The notes: generated by a model not told the origin, from the sequence alone. Shown: positions 9,504-18,478, counted from the first letter of the stretch. The stretch is DNA of 64,000 nt from Nostoc paludosum FACHB-159 (GCF_014698835.1 NZ_JACJTU010000023.1:1-64000); one strand, 5' to 3'. Numbers and translations: made by a program.

Positions 9504-9539
9504 TGTGTTTCTCCTGTCAACAACTTCAGGAGCCATCGC

Positions 9540-9660
9540 CTTGGTAAGGCAGCGCGGTCTTTTTGGTTTCCAAAATGAGCGACTGCCGAAAGGGTTTCCA
9601 AGGCACTCCGTTGGGCGGCTTCGCCGACTTGAAGGAAGTGCCGTCGGCTTGTGGCGAATG
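9540..9660. repeat. Dispersed repeat upstream of cphB
   Basis: Contains GCAGCGCGGTCTT (from 9549) and GAGCGACTGCCGAAAGGG, followed by a GGCTTCGCCGACTTG / GCCGTCGGCTTGTGGCG palindromic part. Related to the 8298-8400 copy on the other side of cphB, in the same orientation. Confidence 0.75.
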
Positions 9661-10366
9661 GCATGTGAATTTAGCAAGATCGGGAGTCCGATGTTTTTGC
9701 ACTTTGCAACTTCTGAGAGGACACTTTTGTGAAGTTTGGATTCTCCTGGGTCAAAGTTCCAAATTCTTGTTTAACGCACACGAGACCTCAGTTTAAACGT
9801 GTTTGTTGTCCTTCCTCTGCTGCTAGCGCCTTGTTTTTCACCTGTCCACTCCAGACTGGCAAAATAGTCCTTACTTAGTAAGCTAGGGAGGACACTTTTT
9901 TGGTGGGGTTTACCCTCCATTTGGGAGCCAGTGGTCTGGAGAGACATTGCGCCCTTAAACTTTCGCAAACTTGTTCGCCCTTGGGATTGGCAAAGGTTAA
10001 CAAGTGGCCTCGATTGTGCCGACTTATTTGCCTTGTGTCTCCCTCAAGAGAAGAAACTGGCATCAAAGTGTCAGTTTTCCCCTTTGAGATTGGGGATGAA
10101 CAGGTCAGACCACGTTTTTTTCTGAGGCTGGCTCGATGCATCCTGAAAGTTGTTAACTTGATATGATTATTAATTTAAATGTAGTTGTGACAACATTTAA
10201 ACATAAATTAAGTAATTAGAAAAACTTTAGATCCCATCTAAAATCCAAGAGTCCTGGTACTTTTAGATACTATTGATAAAGTTTAACTGTAGTTTGACCC
10301 AACATTGGCTTCTTTTGTTTGCTAGACATTCATTATTTAGATTAGTGTCCTTGAATACGAATTACT
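9661..10366. other. Long spacer upstream of cphB and trmD, unexplained
   Basis: About 700 bp separate divergent cphB and trmD. The part at 9780-10140 is GC-richer than the AT-rich part at 10150-10366. GAGGACACTTTT occurs twice (about 9716 and 9891). Short open frames exist on both strands (9875-10141 minus, 9900-10166 plus) but neither looks like a known protein, and they overlap. The region may hold a structured RNA, an old mobile remnant or a long leader for cphB; nothing decides it. Confidence 0.4.
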
Positions 10367-11068
10367 GTGCGTTTTGATATAGTTACACTTTTTCCTGACT
10401 GTTTTCACTCTGTTCTTAGTTCTGGACTGCTGGGTAAAGCCTTAGCTAAACAGATTGCCCAAGTGCATCTGATTAATCCACGGGACTTTACAACTGACAA
10501 GCACCGTAAGGTAGATGATGAACCATATGGTGGCGGCGTAGGGATGCTAATGAAGCCAGAGCCAATCTTCAATGCTGTGGAGTCGCTGCCGATTCTACCT
10601 CGAAGAGAAGTTATTTTGATGAGTCCCCAGGGTCAAACAATTAATCAGCCTTTGTTGCGAGAATTAGCAACAAATTATGACCAATTAGTAGTGATTTGTG
10701 GGCATTACGAAGGAGTAGATGAGAGGGTGCTGCATTTGGTGACTCGTGAGGTATCTTTAGGAGATTTTATTCTGACTGGCGGTGAAATTCCAGCAATGGC
10801 ATTAATTAATGGCGTAGTGCGCCTTTTACCAGGAACTGTAGCCAAAACGCAGTCGTTGACAGCAGAAAGTTTTGAAGAGGGATTATTGGACTATCCCCAA
10901 TACACTCGCCCAGCGAATTTTCGGGGCTTAAAAGTCCCGGAGGTATTGCTATCTGGGAATCACGCCGCCATCGCCCGCTGGCGTTACGAACAACAAATTC
11001 AAAAAACACGCGATCGCCGTCCCGATCTGCTGGAAAAATGGGAGGAGGGGAAGGGGAATGGTGAATAG
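10367..11068 (+). CDS. trmD: tRNA (guanine-37-N1)-methyltransferase
   Basis: TrmD methylates G37 of tRNAs reading CNN and CGG codons and prevents +1 frameshifting. It starts with GTG at 10367 (MRFDIVTLFPDCF). The SPOUT-knot motifs are present: GGGVGMLMKPEPIF, CGHYEGVDERV and SLGDFILTGGE. The 233-residue length is normal, but the last residues (EEGKGNGE) come from a G-rich repeat that also supplies the stop. ispF follows 122 bp downstream across STRR sequence. Confidence 0.95.
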   Translation: MRFDIVTLFPDCFHSVLSSGLLGKALAKQIAQVHLINPRDFTTDKHRKVDDEPYGGGVGMLMKPEPIFNAVESLPILPRREVILMSPQGQTINQPLLRELATNYDQLVVICGHYEGVDERVLHLVTREVSLGDFILTGGEIPAMALINGVVRLLPGTVAKTQSLTAESFEEGLLDYPQYTRPANFRGLKVPEVLLSGNHAAIARWRYEQQIQKTRDRRPDLLEKWEEGKGNGE

Positions 11069-11190
11069 GAAGATGGGGAGTGTGGGGAGTGTGGGAGGAA
11101 AGATTTCTTCCCCATCCTCCCACGCCTTCCATACCCCTGTTTGCCTAATGACTAATGACTAATGACTAATGACTAATAACTAAATAACAA
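11069..11190. repeat. STRR spacer between trmD and ispF
   Basis: A GTGTGGGGA-type stretch (about 11072-11098) faces a C-rich CCCATCCTCCCAC stretch, followed by tandem TAATGAC heptamers from 11146 that run to the ispF start. Each heptamer contains an overlapping stop and start (TAATG). Confidence 0.85.
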
Positions 11191-11676
11191 ATGACTAAAA
11201 TTCGTATTGGTAACGGCTACGATATTCACCGATTGGTGAGCGATCGCGCTTTAATTTTAGGAGGAATCGAAATTCCCCACGAACTCGGTTTGTTGGGTCA
11301 CAGTGACGCTGATGTACTCACCCATGCCATTATGGATGCCATGCTTGGGGCATTATCTTTGGGGGATATTGGTCATTATTTTCCTCCCAGCGATCCCCAA
11401 TGGGCGGGGGCAGATAGTTTAATACTATTAACTCAAGTACATCAACTAATTCGGGAGCAAGGTTGGCAAATAGGAAATATTGACTCGGTGGTAGTGGCAG
11501 AACGTCCCAAATTAAAACCGCATATTCACAAGATGCGCGACAAATTAGCGACGGTTTTAGAATTAGAATCAAATCAAATTGGCATCAAAGCTACTACTAA
11601 CGAAAAATTAGGCCCCGTTGGACGGGAAGAAGGTATCTGTGCTTATGCTGTTGTTTTACTAGTTGCTTTAGAGTAA
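11191..11676 (+). CDS. ispF: 2-C-methyl-D-erythritol 2,4-cyclodiphosphate synthase
   Basis: Cyclises CDP-ME-2-phosphate with loss of CMP in the MEP isoprenoid pathway, which feeds carotenoids, phytol and quinones. The 161 residues include the metal-site motif GYDIHRL near the N-terminus, LGHSDADVLTHA (metal His) and the CMP-binding ATTNEKLG near the C-terminus. The initiator ATG sits at the edge of the upstream TAATGAC repeat array. dxr of the same pathway is at 35.7 kb. Confidence 0.96.
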   Translation: MTKIRIGNGYDIHRLVSDRALILGGIEIPHELGLLGHSDADVLTHAIMDAMLGALSLGDIGHYFPPSDPQWAGADSLILLTQVHQLIREQGWQIGNIDSVVVAERPKLKPHIHKMRDKLATVLELESNQIGIKATTNEKLGPVGREEGICAYAVVLLVALE

Positions 11677-11978
11677 CTTTTCTTGACTCACCAGTGAAGC
11701 TATTTAATCATCATCAGGGTGTTAATCACATGGGAATCTAGCTAGAAATATCCTTAAAAAACATTTTATTCATTAGAGAGCGTATAGTTCATCATGCATG
11801 GTTACACTCAGATAGAATAAAAATATTTTTCAGCGCTCATCCCAATAAATTTTTTGGGAAGGATGAAGCTCTGGAGGTTTTACAAAATAGTGAAATTCAG
11901 TATTTTAATAAAACCTAAAGCTTTCTTAGTTAGCTACAGTCTCAGTCAAATTAATTTTCTTATTCGTGTATTGAAATT
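11677..11978. other. Spacer ispF to peptide-binding lipoprotein gene
   Basis: About 300 bp, AT-rich, without a gene. A hairpin is visible at about 11837-11868 (TCATCCC ... GGGAAGGATGA around an AT-rich loop). It probably contains the promoter of the downstream transporter gene. Confidence 0.5.
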
Positions 11979-13772
11979 ATGAGTTTTTTGAGGAAAATAT
12001 TTCTAGCAATTAAAGATTTTTGGTTACCAATACTTCTAAGTTTAGCAACAGCACTTACACTTACTGCCTGCAACCCTAGTAACTTCAAAACCGCAGCTGC
12101 TCAAGTTCCACAAATTGTTAGCGCGGTTTTAAGTGAGCCTTCAACTTTTAATTATGCTTTGAATGAGTCAGCATATAGTGTTTTTGGGTTCATCTATGAC
12201 TCATTGATTAATGAGAATCCCATCACTACAAAACTAGAACCTGGTTTGGCAGAATCTTGGGAAGTTTCGGAAGATGCACAACGGGTTGTAATCACCCTAC
12301 GAGAAGGGCTTAAGTGGTCAGATGGTAAGCTAATGACTGCTGATGATGTTGTCTTTACTTATAACGAAATCTACCTTAATCCAAAAATCCCGACTTCTTT
12401 AAAAGATAGCTTAAAAGTTGGAGAAAAAGGCACTTTACCGAAGGTAAGCAAAATCGACGATCGCCGGGTTGAATTCACTATTCAGGAACCCTTCGCTCCT
12501 TTTGTCAGATATGTAGGCGGCATCCCAATTATGCCAGCCCATGCTCTACAGGAAGCAATTCGCACAACTGAATCTGATGGAAATCCTAAGTTTATTTCTA
12601 TGTGGGGAACAGGCACAGATCCCAAACAAATTGTTGGCAACGGCCCCTATGTTATGGAAAGTTATGTTCCCAGCCAGCGAGTTATATTTCGACGCAATCC
12701 ATACTACTGGCGCAAAGATGCTCAAGGTAATTCTCAGCCGTACATCGAGCGTATTGTTTGGCAAATTATTGAATCCACTGAAAACCAGCTAATTAGTTTT
12801 CGTTCTGGACAATTAGATGATTTAGAAATTCCTCCAGAAGGTTTTAGTTTAATAAAACGAGAAGAAAAACGAGCGAAGTTTAAAATTTATAACGGCGGCC
12901 CAAATACAAGTACAACTTTTATTTCTTTCAATCTCAATAAAGCTAAGAATGCTCAAGGTAAGCCTTTGGTAGACCCCATCAAATCCCGTTGGTTTAATCA
13001 AAAGGAATTTAGACAGGCTATAGCTTATGCCCTAGACCGCGAAACAATGAAAATCAATGCTTACCGGGGATTAGGCGAACTGCAAAATTCATTTGTTTAT
13101 GTGAAAAGCCCCTACTTTCTCCCTCCAGAAAAAGGATTAAAAGTATATAATTTTGACCAAGAAAAATCGAAAAAGCTTCTGTTAGATGCTGGGTTTAAAT
13201 ATAATGCCCAAAATCAACTCCTAGATGCTGATGGCAACCGAGTCAGATTTACACTCTTGACCAATTCTGAAAGAAAAGTTAGAGGAGATATGGCTGCTCA
13301 AATCCAACGAGATCTGGCCAGAATTGGAATTCAAGTTGATTTACAAATTCTCAGTTTCAATTCTTATTTAGAAAAACTGAAAGTTACACAAAATTGGGAT
13401 TGTTATCTTGGAGGGTTTGCTGGAGGTGGTGTTGAACCCCACAGTGCTAGTAATATCTGGAGAATTAATGGTGCATCTCACGCATTTAATCAAGGCGCAC
13501 AACCAGGAGATCCGCCGTTAATTGGTTGGGAAGTTTCTGATTGGGAAAAACAAATTGATAGCCTTTATATTAAAGGCGCACAGGTATTAGATGAAAACAA
13601 GCGCAAAGAAATTTATTACGAATATCAGCGCATCGCCTCAGAACAGCTGCCATTTATTCATTTGGTGGAAGGGTTGAATTTACAAGCAGTGCGCGATCGC
13701 TTCCAAGGTATTCAGTATACTGCTCTTGGTGGCCCATTCTGGAACCTCTACGAACTGAAAGTAGTTGATTAA
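11979..13772 (+). CDS. ABC transporter substrate-binding lipoprotein, oligopeptide family
   Basis: Solute-binding protein of the SBP_bac_5 (OppA/DppA) family, 597 residues. The N-terminus has a hydrophobic segment ending in the lipobox LTAC with Cys31, so it should be a lipid-anchored periplasmic protein. Family features include the start of the mature domain (SEPSTFNYALNESAYS), EPGLAESWEVSEDAQ, LREGLKWSDGK and ADDVVFTYNEI. No permease or ATPase gene is adjacent, so it is an orphan receptor here; the ligand is not determinable. AT-rich upstream DNA separates it from ispF. Confidence 0.92.
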   Translation: MSFLRKIFLAIKDFWLPILLSLATALTLTACNPSNFKTAAAQVPQIVSAVLSEPSTFNYALNESAYSVFGFIYDSLINENPITTKLEPGLAESWEVSEDAQRVVITLREGLKWSDGKLMTADDVVFTYNEIYLNPKIPTSLKDSLKVGEKGTLPKVSKIDDRRVEFTIQEPFAPFVRYVGGIPIMPAHALQEAIRTTESDGNPKFISMWGTGTDPKQIVGNGPYVMESYVPSQRVIFRRNPYYWRKDAQGNSQPYIERIVWQIIESTENQLISFRSGQLDDLEIPPEGFSLIKREEKRAKFKIYNGGPNTSTTFISFNLNKAKNAQGKPLVDPIKSRWFNQKEFRQAIAYALDRETMKINAYRGLGELQNSFVYVKSPYFLPPEKGLKVYNFDQEKSKKLLLDAGFKYNAQNQLLDADGNRVRFTLLTNSERKVRGDMAAQIQRDLARIGIQVDLQILSFNSYLEKLKVTQNWDCYLGGFAGGGVEPHSASNIWRINGASHAFNQGAQPGDPPLIGWEVSDWEKQIDSLYIKGAQVLDENKRKEIYYEYQRIASEQLPFIHLVEGLNLQAVRDRFQGIQYTALGGPFWNLYELKVVD

Positions 13773-13892
13773 ATGGGGCATGGGGCATAGGGCATTGGGC
13801 ATTGGGCATTGGGCATTAGTTATTTGCAAAAGACTAATGACTAGTGACTAATGACTAATGACTAATGACTAATGACAAAGGACTAATGACTG
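13773..13892. repeat. STRR spacer (GGGCATT and TAATGAC arrays)
   Basis: GGGCATT heptamers (about 13776-13818) are followed by TAATGAC heptamers from 13835 that run directly into the larB start codon. Confidence 0.9.
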
Positions 13893-14681
13893 ATGACGAA
13901 TGAAAAAAATTTGCGATCGCTTTTAGAAGCGGTTGCCAATGGTAAAGTTTCCCCAGATATAGCCTTAGACTCTCTCAAAGGCTTAACCTATGAAAGTGTA
14001 GGTGAGTTTGCCAAAATTGACCACCATCGCCAGTTAAGAACCGGTTTCCCAGAGGTGATTTGGGGCCCTGGAAAAACACCAGATCAAATTGCTCAAATTA
14101 TCGAGGTGATGCGCCTCCGTAACCCGGTAGTAATGGCAACTCGCATTGAAAGTGCAGTTTATAGCGCACTGCAAGCAAAAGTTAGAGGTTTGCGATATTA
14201 CGAAATGGCGCGAATTTGTGCGATCGCTCCTCCTACCATCGAACCACAATTTCAAGGCGAAATCGGTATTCTTTCGGCTGGTACCGCCGATTTACCTGTT
14301 GCTGAAGAAGCCGCTGTTACCGCTGAACTTTCTGGTTTTCAAGTAAAGCGTCTTTGGGATGTCGGCGTTGCAGGTATTCACCGCTTACTAAATAATCGTC
14401 ACGTCATCGATTCGGCATCGGTATTGATTGTCGTTGCCGGAATGGAAGGCGCTTTACCTAGCGTCGTTGCGGGTTTAGCAAATTGTCCCGTGATTGCTGT
14501 ACCCACTAGCGTCGGTTATGGTGCCAGTTTTAGCGGTCTGGCACCTCTGTTGACAATGCTCAACTCTTGTGCTGCGGGAGTAGGTGTAGTGAATATCGAT
14601 AACGGTTTTGGCGCAGCAGTTTTGGCAGGACAAATTTTGCGGACAGCCGAGAAATTGCGGTTGGCATCGCCTGAATCTTGA
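13893..14681 (+). CDS. larB: Nickel pincer cofactor biosynthesis protein LarB
   Basis: LarB is related to PurE-type AIR carboxylases and carboxylates and hydrolyses nicotinic acid adenine dinucleotide as the first step to the nickel-pincer nucleotide cofactor. The 262 residues show the family N-terminus (LRSLLEAVANGKVSPD), IDHHRQLRTGFPEVI and the C-terminal PurE-like core (GILSAGTADLPVAEEA, VAGMEGALPSVVAGL, PTSVGYGASFSG). LarC and LarE are not in this window. The start ATG (MTNEKN) is the last unit of a TAATGAC repeat array. Confidence 0.93.
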   Translation: MTNEKNLRSLLEAVANGKVSPDIALDSLKGLTYESVGEFAKIDHHRQLRTGFPEVIWGPGKTPDQIAQIIEVMRLRNPVVMATRIESAVYSALQAKVRGLRYYEMARICAIAPPTIEPQFQGEIGILSAGTADLPVAEEAAVTAELSGFQVKRLWDVGVAGIHRLLNNRHVIDSASVLIVVAGMEGALPSVVAGLANCPVIAVPTSVGYGASFSGLAPLLTMLNSCAAGVGVVNIDNGFGAAVLAGQILRTAEKLRLASPES

Positions 14682-14787
14682 GTTAAGACATTAAAGTCAT
14701 AACCAAGCTCTCAGTATTTTTCAGTAATTTATTTATAAATAAACTGGTACTGAAATTTGGCATCTCCAATCTATATAATCAGTGAAC

Positions 14788-14994
14788 ATGAGCCACTACA
14801 GCGATTTGATATCTCAGTTATTTTGGCATTTACCTGTTAATTTAATGGTGCTAGCACAAACAATTACCGATCCAGACTTGATGGGTCAGATACAAAAATC
14901 TTGGAACCATTTTATACAAACAGGTCAAGTGTGGGCATTGTTGATTGGTTTAGTCATTGGCTATATCATTCGGAATCTAACTAGCTACGGTTAA
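14788..14994 (+). CDS. Small single-span membrane protein, unknown
   Basis: A 68-residue protein (MSHYSDLISQLFWHLPVN...) with one clear C-terminal membrane helix (VWALLIGLVIGYIIRNL). An in-frame GTG at 14782 is an alternative start. It sits alone between larB and argH in the same direction. No domain recognised; the clear membrane segment makes it more likely real than not. Confidence 0.6.
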   Translation: MSHYSDLISQLFWHLPVNLMVLAQTITDPDLMGQIQKSWNHFIQTGQVWALLIGLVIGYIIRNLTSYG

Positions 14995-15000
14995 ATTAAT

Positions 15001-15061
15001 TTTAGATTTTGGATTTTAGATTTTAGATTAATCCAAAATCTAAAATTTAAAATCCAAAATT
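15001..15061. repeat. Inverted TTTAGATTTTGGA-type repeat before argH
   Basis: TTTAGATTTTGGATTTTAGA copies at 15001-15029 face ATCCAAAATCTAAAATTTAA copies at 15030-15061, forming a near-perfect AT-rich hairpin. It ends 22 bp before the argH start, so it lies in the argH leader. Single-orientation copies (AATCCAAAATCC) are at 31501 and 49410. Confidence 0.85.
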
Positions 15062-15083
15062 GATGCCCAATCTCTCATAATGT

Positions 15084-16478
15084 ATGACTAAAGAACAAAC
15101 TTGGAGTCAGCGGTTTGAATCAGCATTACATCCAGCGATCGCTCGTTTTAATGCCAGTATCAATTTTGATATTGAATTAATAGAATATGACTTAACTGGT
15201 TCTCAAGCTCATGCAAAAATGCTGGCTCACACCAGCATAATTTCCCAAGAAGAAGGCGAGCAATTAATTGCAGGTTTAGAGCAAGTTCGCCAAGAGTACC
15301 GCCAAGGAAAATTTCAGCCTGGTGTCGATGCTGAAGATGTGCATTTTGCAGTGGAACGACGATTGACGGAAATTGTCGGTGATGTGGGTAAAAAACTGCA
15401 TACAGCGCGATCGCGTAATGACCAAGTTGGTACTGATACTAGACTCTACCTCCGCGACCAAATCCAACAAATCAAAAGTCAATTGCGCGAATTTCAAGGT
15501 GTTCTGCTAAATATAGCCGAAAAACACGTTGAAACTTTAATTCCTGGCTATACTCACCTGCAACGCGCCCAACCCCTAAGTTTAGCTCATCATCTTTTGG
15601 CATACTTTCAAATGGCACAACGCGACTGGGAACGCCTAACTGACGTTTCTCGTCGTGTGAATATTTCACCCTTGGGCTGCGGTGCTTTAGCCGGGACTAC
15701 ATTCCCTATTGACCGCCATTACACAGCTAAACTATTGAATTTTGACAACATTTATGCTAATAGCCTTGATGGAGTGAGCGATCGCGATTTTGCGATCGAA
15801 TTCTTGTGTGCTGCTAGCTTAATTATGGTTCACCTCAGTCGGCTTGCAGAAGAAGTCATTCTTTGGTCATCTGAAGAATTTCGCTTTGTCACCCTCAAAG
15901 ATAGCTGTGCAACCGGTTCCAGTATCATGCCCCAAAAGAAAAATCCCGATGTCCCAGAATTAGTACGGGGAAAAACAGGGCGTGTATTTGGTCATCTCCA
16001 AGCAATGTTAGTGATTATGAAAGGGCTACCGTTGGCATATAACAAAGACTTGCAAGAAGATAAAGAAGGTTTATTTGATACCGTTAACACAGTCAAAGCC
16101 TCTCTAGAAGCAATGACAATTTTATTGGGGGAAGGCTTAGAATTTCGTATCCAGCGCTTAGCCGAAGCTGTGACAGAAGACTTTTCCAACGCCACCGATG
16201 TCGCAGATTATCTAGCAGCACGAGGTGTCCCTTTCCGAGAAGCTTACAATCTCGTGGGTAAAGTTGTAAAAACCAGTATTGCCGCAGGTAAACTCCTGAA
16301 AGATTTGACACTAGACGAGTGGCAACAACTACATCCAGCATTTGCCCCAGATATTTATGAAGCCATATCCCCCCGTCAAGTCGTGGCTGCCCGCAACAGT
16401 TACGGCGGTACCGGCTTTGCACAGGTACATGAAGCACTCATAGCTGCCCGCGCTCAAGTTGGGGAAGATAGCGAGTAG
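15084..16478 (+). CDS. argH: Argininosuccinate lyase
   Basis: Last step of arginine synthesis, cleaving argininosuccinate to arginine and fumarate. It has 464 residues with the superfamily signature GSSIMPQKKNPD carrying the catalytic serine loop, plus HTARSRNDQVGTD and YTHLQRAQPLSLAHH. Arginine feeds cyanophycin made by cphA in the same window. The last residues (VGEDSE) abut a G-rich repeat cluster. Confidence 0.97.
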   Translation: MTKEQTWSQRFESALHPAIARFNASINFDIELIEYDLTGSQAHAKMLAHTSIISQEEGEQLIAGLEQVRQEYRQGKFQPGVDAEDVHFAVERRLTEIVGDVGKKLHTARSRNDQVGTDTRLYLRDQIQQIKSQLREFQGVLLNIAEKHVETLIPGYTHLQRAQPLSLAHHLLAYFQMAQRDWERLTDVSRRVNISPLGCGALAGTTFPIDRHYTAKLLNFDNIYANSLDGVSDRDFAIEFLCAASLIMVHLSRLAEEVILWSSEEFRFVTLKDSCATGSSIMPQKKNPDVPELVRGKTGRVFGHLQAMLVIMKGLPLAYNKDLQEDKEGLFDTVNTVKASLEAMTILLGEGLEFRIQRLAEAVTEDFSNATDVADYLAARGVPFREAYNLVGKVVKTSIAAGKLLKDLTLDEWQQLHPAFAPDIYEAISPRQVVAARNSYGGTGFAQVHEALIAARAQVGEDSE

Positions 16479-16479
16479 G

Positions 16480-16620
16480 GGAGATAGGGAAGTGTGGGGA
16501 GTGTGGGGAGATGGGGAAGTGTGGGAGAAAGAGAATTTATGCCCCCTTCTCCTCCCTCTCTTCCCACCCCTCCCACCCCTCCCACACCTCCCACACCTCC
16601 CACACTTCTCAATGCCCAAT
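16480..16620. repeat. G-rich / C-rich inverted STRR after argH
   Basis: GTGTGGGGAGTGTGGGGAG-type repeats (16490-16530) face CTCCCACACCTCCCACAC-type repeats (16555-16605). Together they can form a long GC-rich hairpin downstream of argH. Confidence 0.8.
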
Positions 16621-16630
16621 GCCCCAAAAT

Positions 16631-16662
16631 AATTGAGGGCGTACAAGTGTACGCCCTCAATT
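16631..16662. terminator. Bidirectional hairpin terminator
   Basis: Perfect 14-bp inverted repeat: AATTGAGGGCGTAC (16631-16644), loop AAGT, then the exact complement (16649-16662). It lies between convergent argH and the small basic protein gene. Confidence 0.85.
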
Positions 16663-16700
16663 TCTAAAAGACTTAAAAAGTAAGTATATTAACAGGCAAC

Positions 16701-16865
16701 TTACTCAGCGTCAATTGCTGCTGCGCCCTCATCTTCCTCACTCTTCGGTGGTCTTTGTTGGAACCTTCTCTGCATTCTTCCTGTCGTAGTCCGTTTACGA
16801 AACTTCCGGGCATATGCCTGGTTCCGTAGCGCCTTTTCTTTTTTCGGGTTACGGCGCTTAGCCAT
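16701..16865 (-). CDS. Small, highly basic protein, cyanobacterial, unknown
   Basis: A 54-residue protein starting MAKRRNPKKEKALRNQ and rich in Arg and Lys (RKFRKRTTTGRMQRRF), with a short acidic tail (SEEDEGAAAIDAE). The start at 16865 is chosen over 16919 because it follows a GAGGTGAAC ribosome-binding site and gives a compact basic protein. Composition resembles ribosome- or nucleic-acid-binding small proteins; that role is inference. Confidence 0.7.
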   Translation of the reverse strand: MAKRRNPKKEKALRNQAYARKFRKRTTTGRMQRRFQQRPPKSEEDEGAAAIDAE

Positions 16866-17750
16866 GTTCACCTCATTAATAAACAACAAAAAAATCGCAA
16901 CTAGGCATAACGTAGGCAATATCAGCTACCAATGTTCTTGATATACTTTTAGCCTAGCGACCAATCGATACGCTTTAAACAGTGTTCTAGTCTACCGTAT
17001 TCAACCTTATTCTGTCAATCAGAATTTAAAACTATCTGACCAAAGCTAGATAAAAATATCATTTCTGATATTCAAATATCATCTTAAATATATACAGCGA
17101 TACAGCGTATTTCAGGTAAATAATGAAGTACACGGCTACGGAACATGTTACCTACGATTATCTGTACTTTACTACTTTGCATCTTTTGTATAAATTAGCT
17201 AATTAGTTGTTGTAGTGTTGTATCTATAAAAAGCTAATATTATTTATTCAAGGAAAACTTTAATTAAGCTTAGCCGAGTAATATAGCAGTTCTAAATGAT
17301 TTGTTTTATAAGGTTATGATTTGATTTTTAAAAAGACTTTGTAAAGATTTAAAAACCTGATTCCCTATTCGCTACTCTCAATTCCTTGCCTATCGAGCTT
17401 CCCGTGCCACTTAAATAATTTCAACAATCAAATATGATTTTTATATTAGTTATTGTTCATTCTTGATTGGTCATTAACTATTTGCAATGAACAAAGGGCA
17501 AAGTGTGAGCACTGCCTTCTGGCGTTGAAAACTTTCTAACAGAGAATAAAGAGGAAATATTATGTGTATATAAATACAGTGCTGCTGAAGGAAACTTGAT
17601 GTTAGAATTGAGATTGTTCTACGTAAATCGTTAGAATAAAATCTCAAACCACAAACATTTTTGTATAAAACAAAACTCAACAAAATTTTATGAGTTGAGG
17701 CTGATGTAAGTGGTAGAGAAATATAGAATACAACACATAAATTTTGAAGA
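16866..17750. other. Long AT-rich spacer without a gene
   Basis: Almost 900 bp between divergent genes. No reading frame with convincing protein features was found on either strand. A TTAGTTATTGTTCATT / GATTGGTCATTAACTATT repeat fragment lies near 17440-17480. The part near 16866-17000 should carry the promoter of the small basic protein. Confidence 0.5.
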
Positions 17751-18245
17751 TTGAACGTTATTGCTTTTTTTCCGTCAGCTGTCGAGTCCACACGTAGCTT
17801 ATGGCGTATTGGACAAACAGTATTGGGTATTATATTTCGTCATCCCATTACTGGCACTAGTATCATCCCAATTTTACCCGACGGTCGGATCGTACTGATC
17901 CGGCGACGGGACAATGGTCTTTGGTCATTGCCTGGGGGTATGGTTGATTGGGGAGAAGATATTCCCAACACAGTCCGCCGGGAATTAATGGAGGAAACTG
18001 GATTAGAATTGGTGAAAATTAACCGTTTAGTAGGAGTTTATTCCTCACCAGAGCGCGATCCCAGAATTCATTCAATTTGTGTTGTGGTTGAAGCCGAAGT
18101 AAGTGGGACAATGGAAGTTAAAGATGCTTTGGAAGTGATGGAAATCCAAGCTTTCCCTCCAAATTTGCTACCTCCAGGACAAATGTCTCACGACCATACT
18201 CAACAGTTGCAAGATTACTTGAATGGCTTGACAACCTTGGCATAA
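17751..18245 (+). CDS. Nudix hydrolase
   Basis: About 164 residues with a complete Nudix box: GGMVDWGEDIPNTVRRELMEETGLEL fits GX5EX7REUXEEXGU (about residues 67-89). Such enzymes hydrolyse nucleoside diphosphates linked to another moiety; the substrate cannot be told. The start is uncertain: the frame opens with TTG at 17751 (LNVIAFFPSAVES) and there is no good ATG before the conserved part. Confidence 0.88.
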   Translation: MNVIAFFPSAVESTRSLWRIGQTVLGIIFRHPITGTSIIPILPDGRIVLIRRRDNGLWSLPGGMVDWGEDIPNTVRRELMEETGLELVKINRLVGVYSSPERDPRIHSICVVVEAEVSGTMEVKDALEVMEIQAFPPNLLPPGQMSHDHTQQLQDYLNGLTTLA

Positions 18246-18269
18246 TAATATTTTGTTATTAGTTGTTTG

Positions 18270-18432
18270 TCATTGGTCATTAGTTATTAGTCATTAATAC
18301 TCTGTTACAAAGTTCTGTACCCTGTAATGTGGCAAATCAAGACGCTTGCGGACACGGCGAACTGATGATCTATTGCAGGAAGTCTTCTAGAGACTTTACG
18401 CTTTGTCCTTGTAAATAACTAATGACCAATGA
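18270..18432. repeat. 163-bp element with perfect 19-bp terminal inverted repeats
   Basis: TCATTGGTCATTAGTTATT at 18270-18288 is exactly complementary to 18414-18432. The interior of about 125 bp is not repeat-like and is GC-richer. The arms are made of STRR-type sequence. It lies between the Nudix and alpha/beta hydrolase genes. Confidence 0.75.
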
Positions 18433-18478
18433 GCAATGACTATTTATTATGGTGCTAAAGGTTCACTACTAAATTAAA

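Noticed and set aside
9875..10166. Small protein genes on both strands
   Set aside because: Overlapping frames with no ribosome-binding site, no recognisable domain and no reason to prefer either strand.
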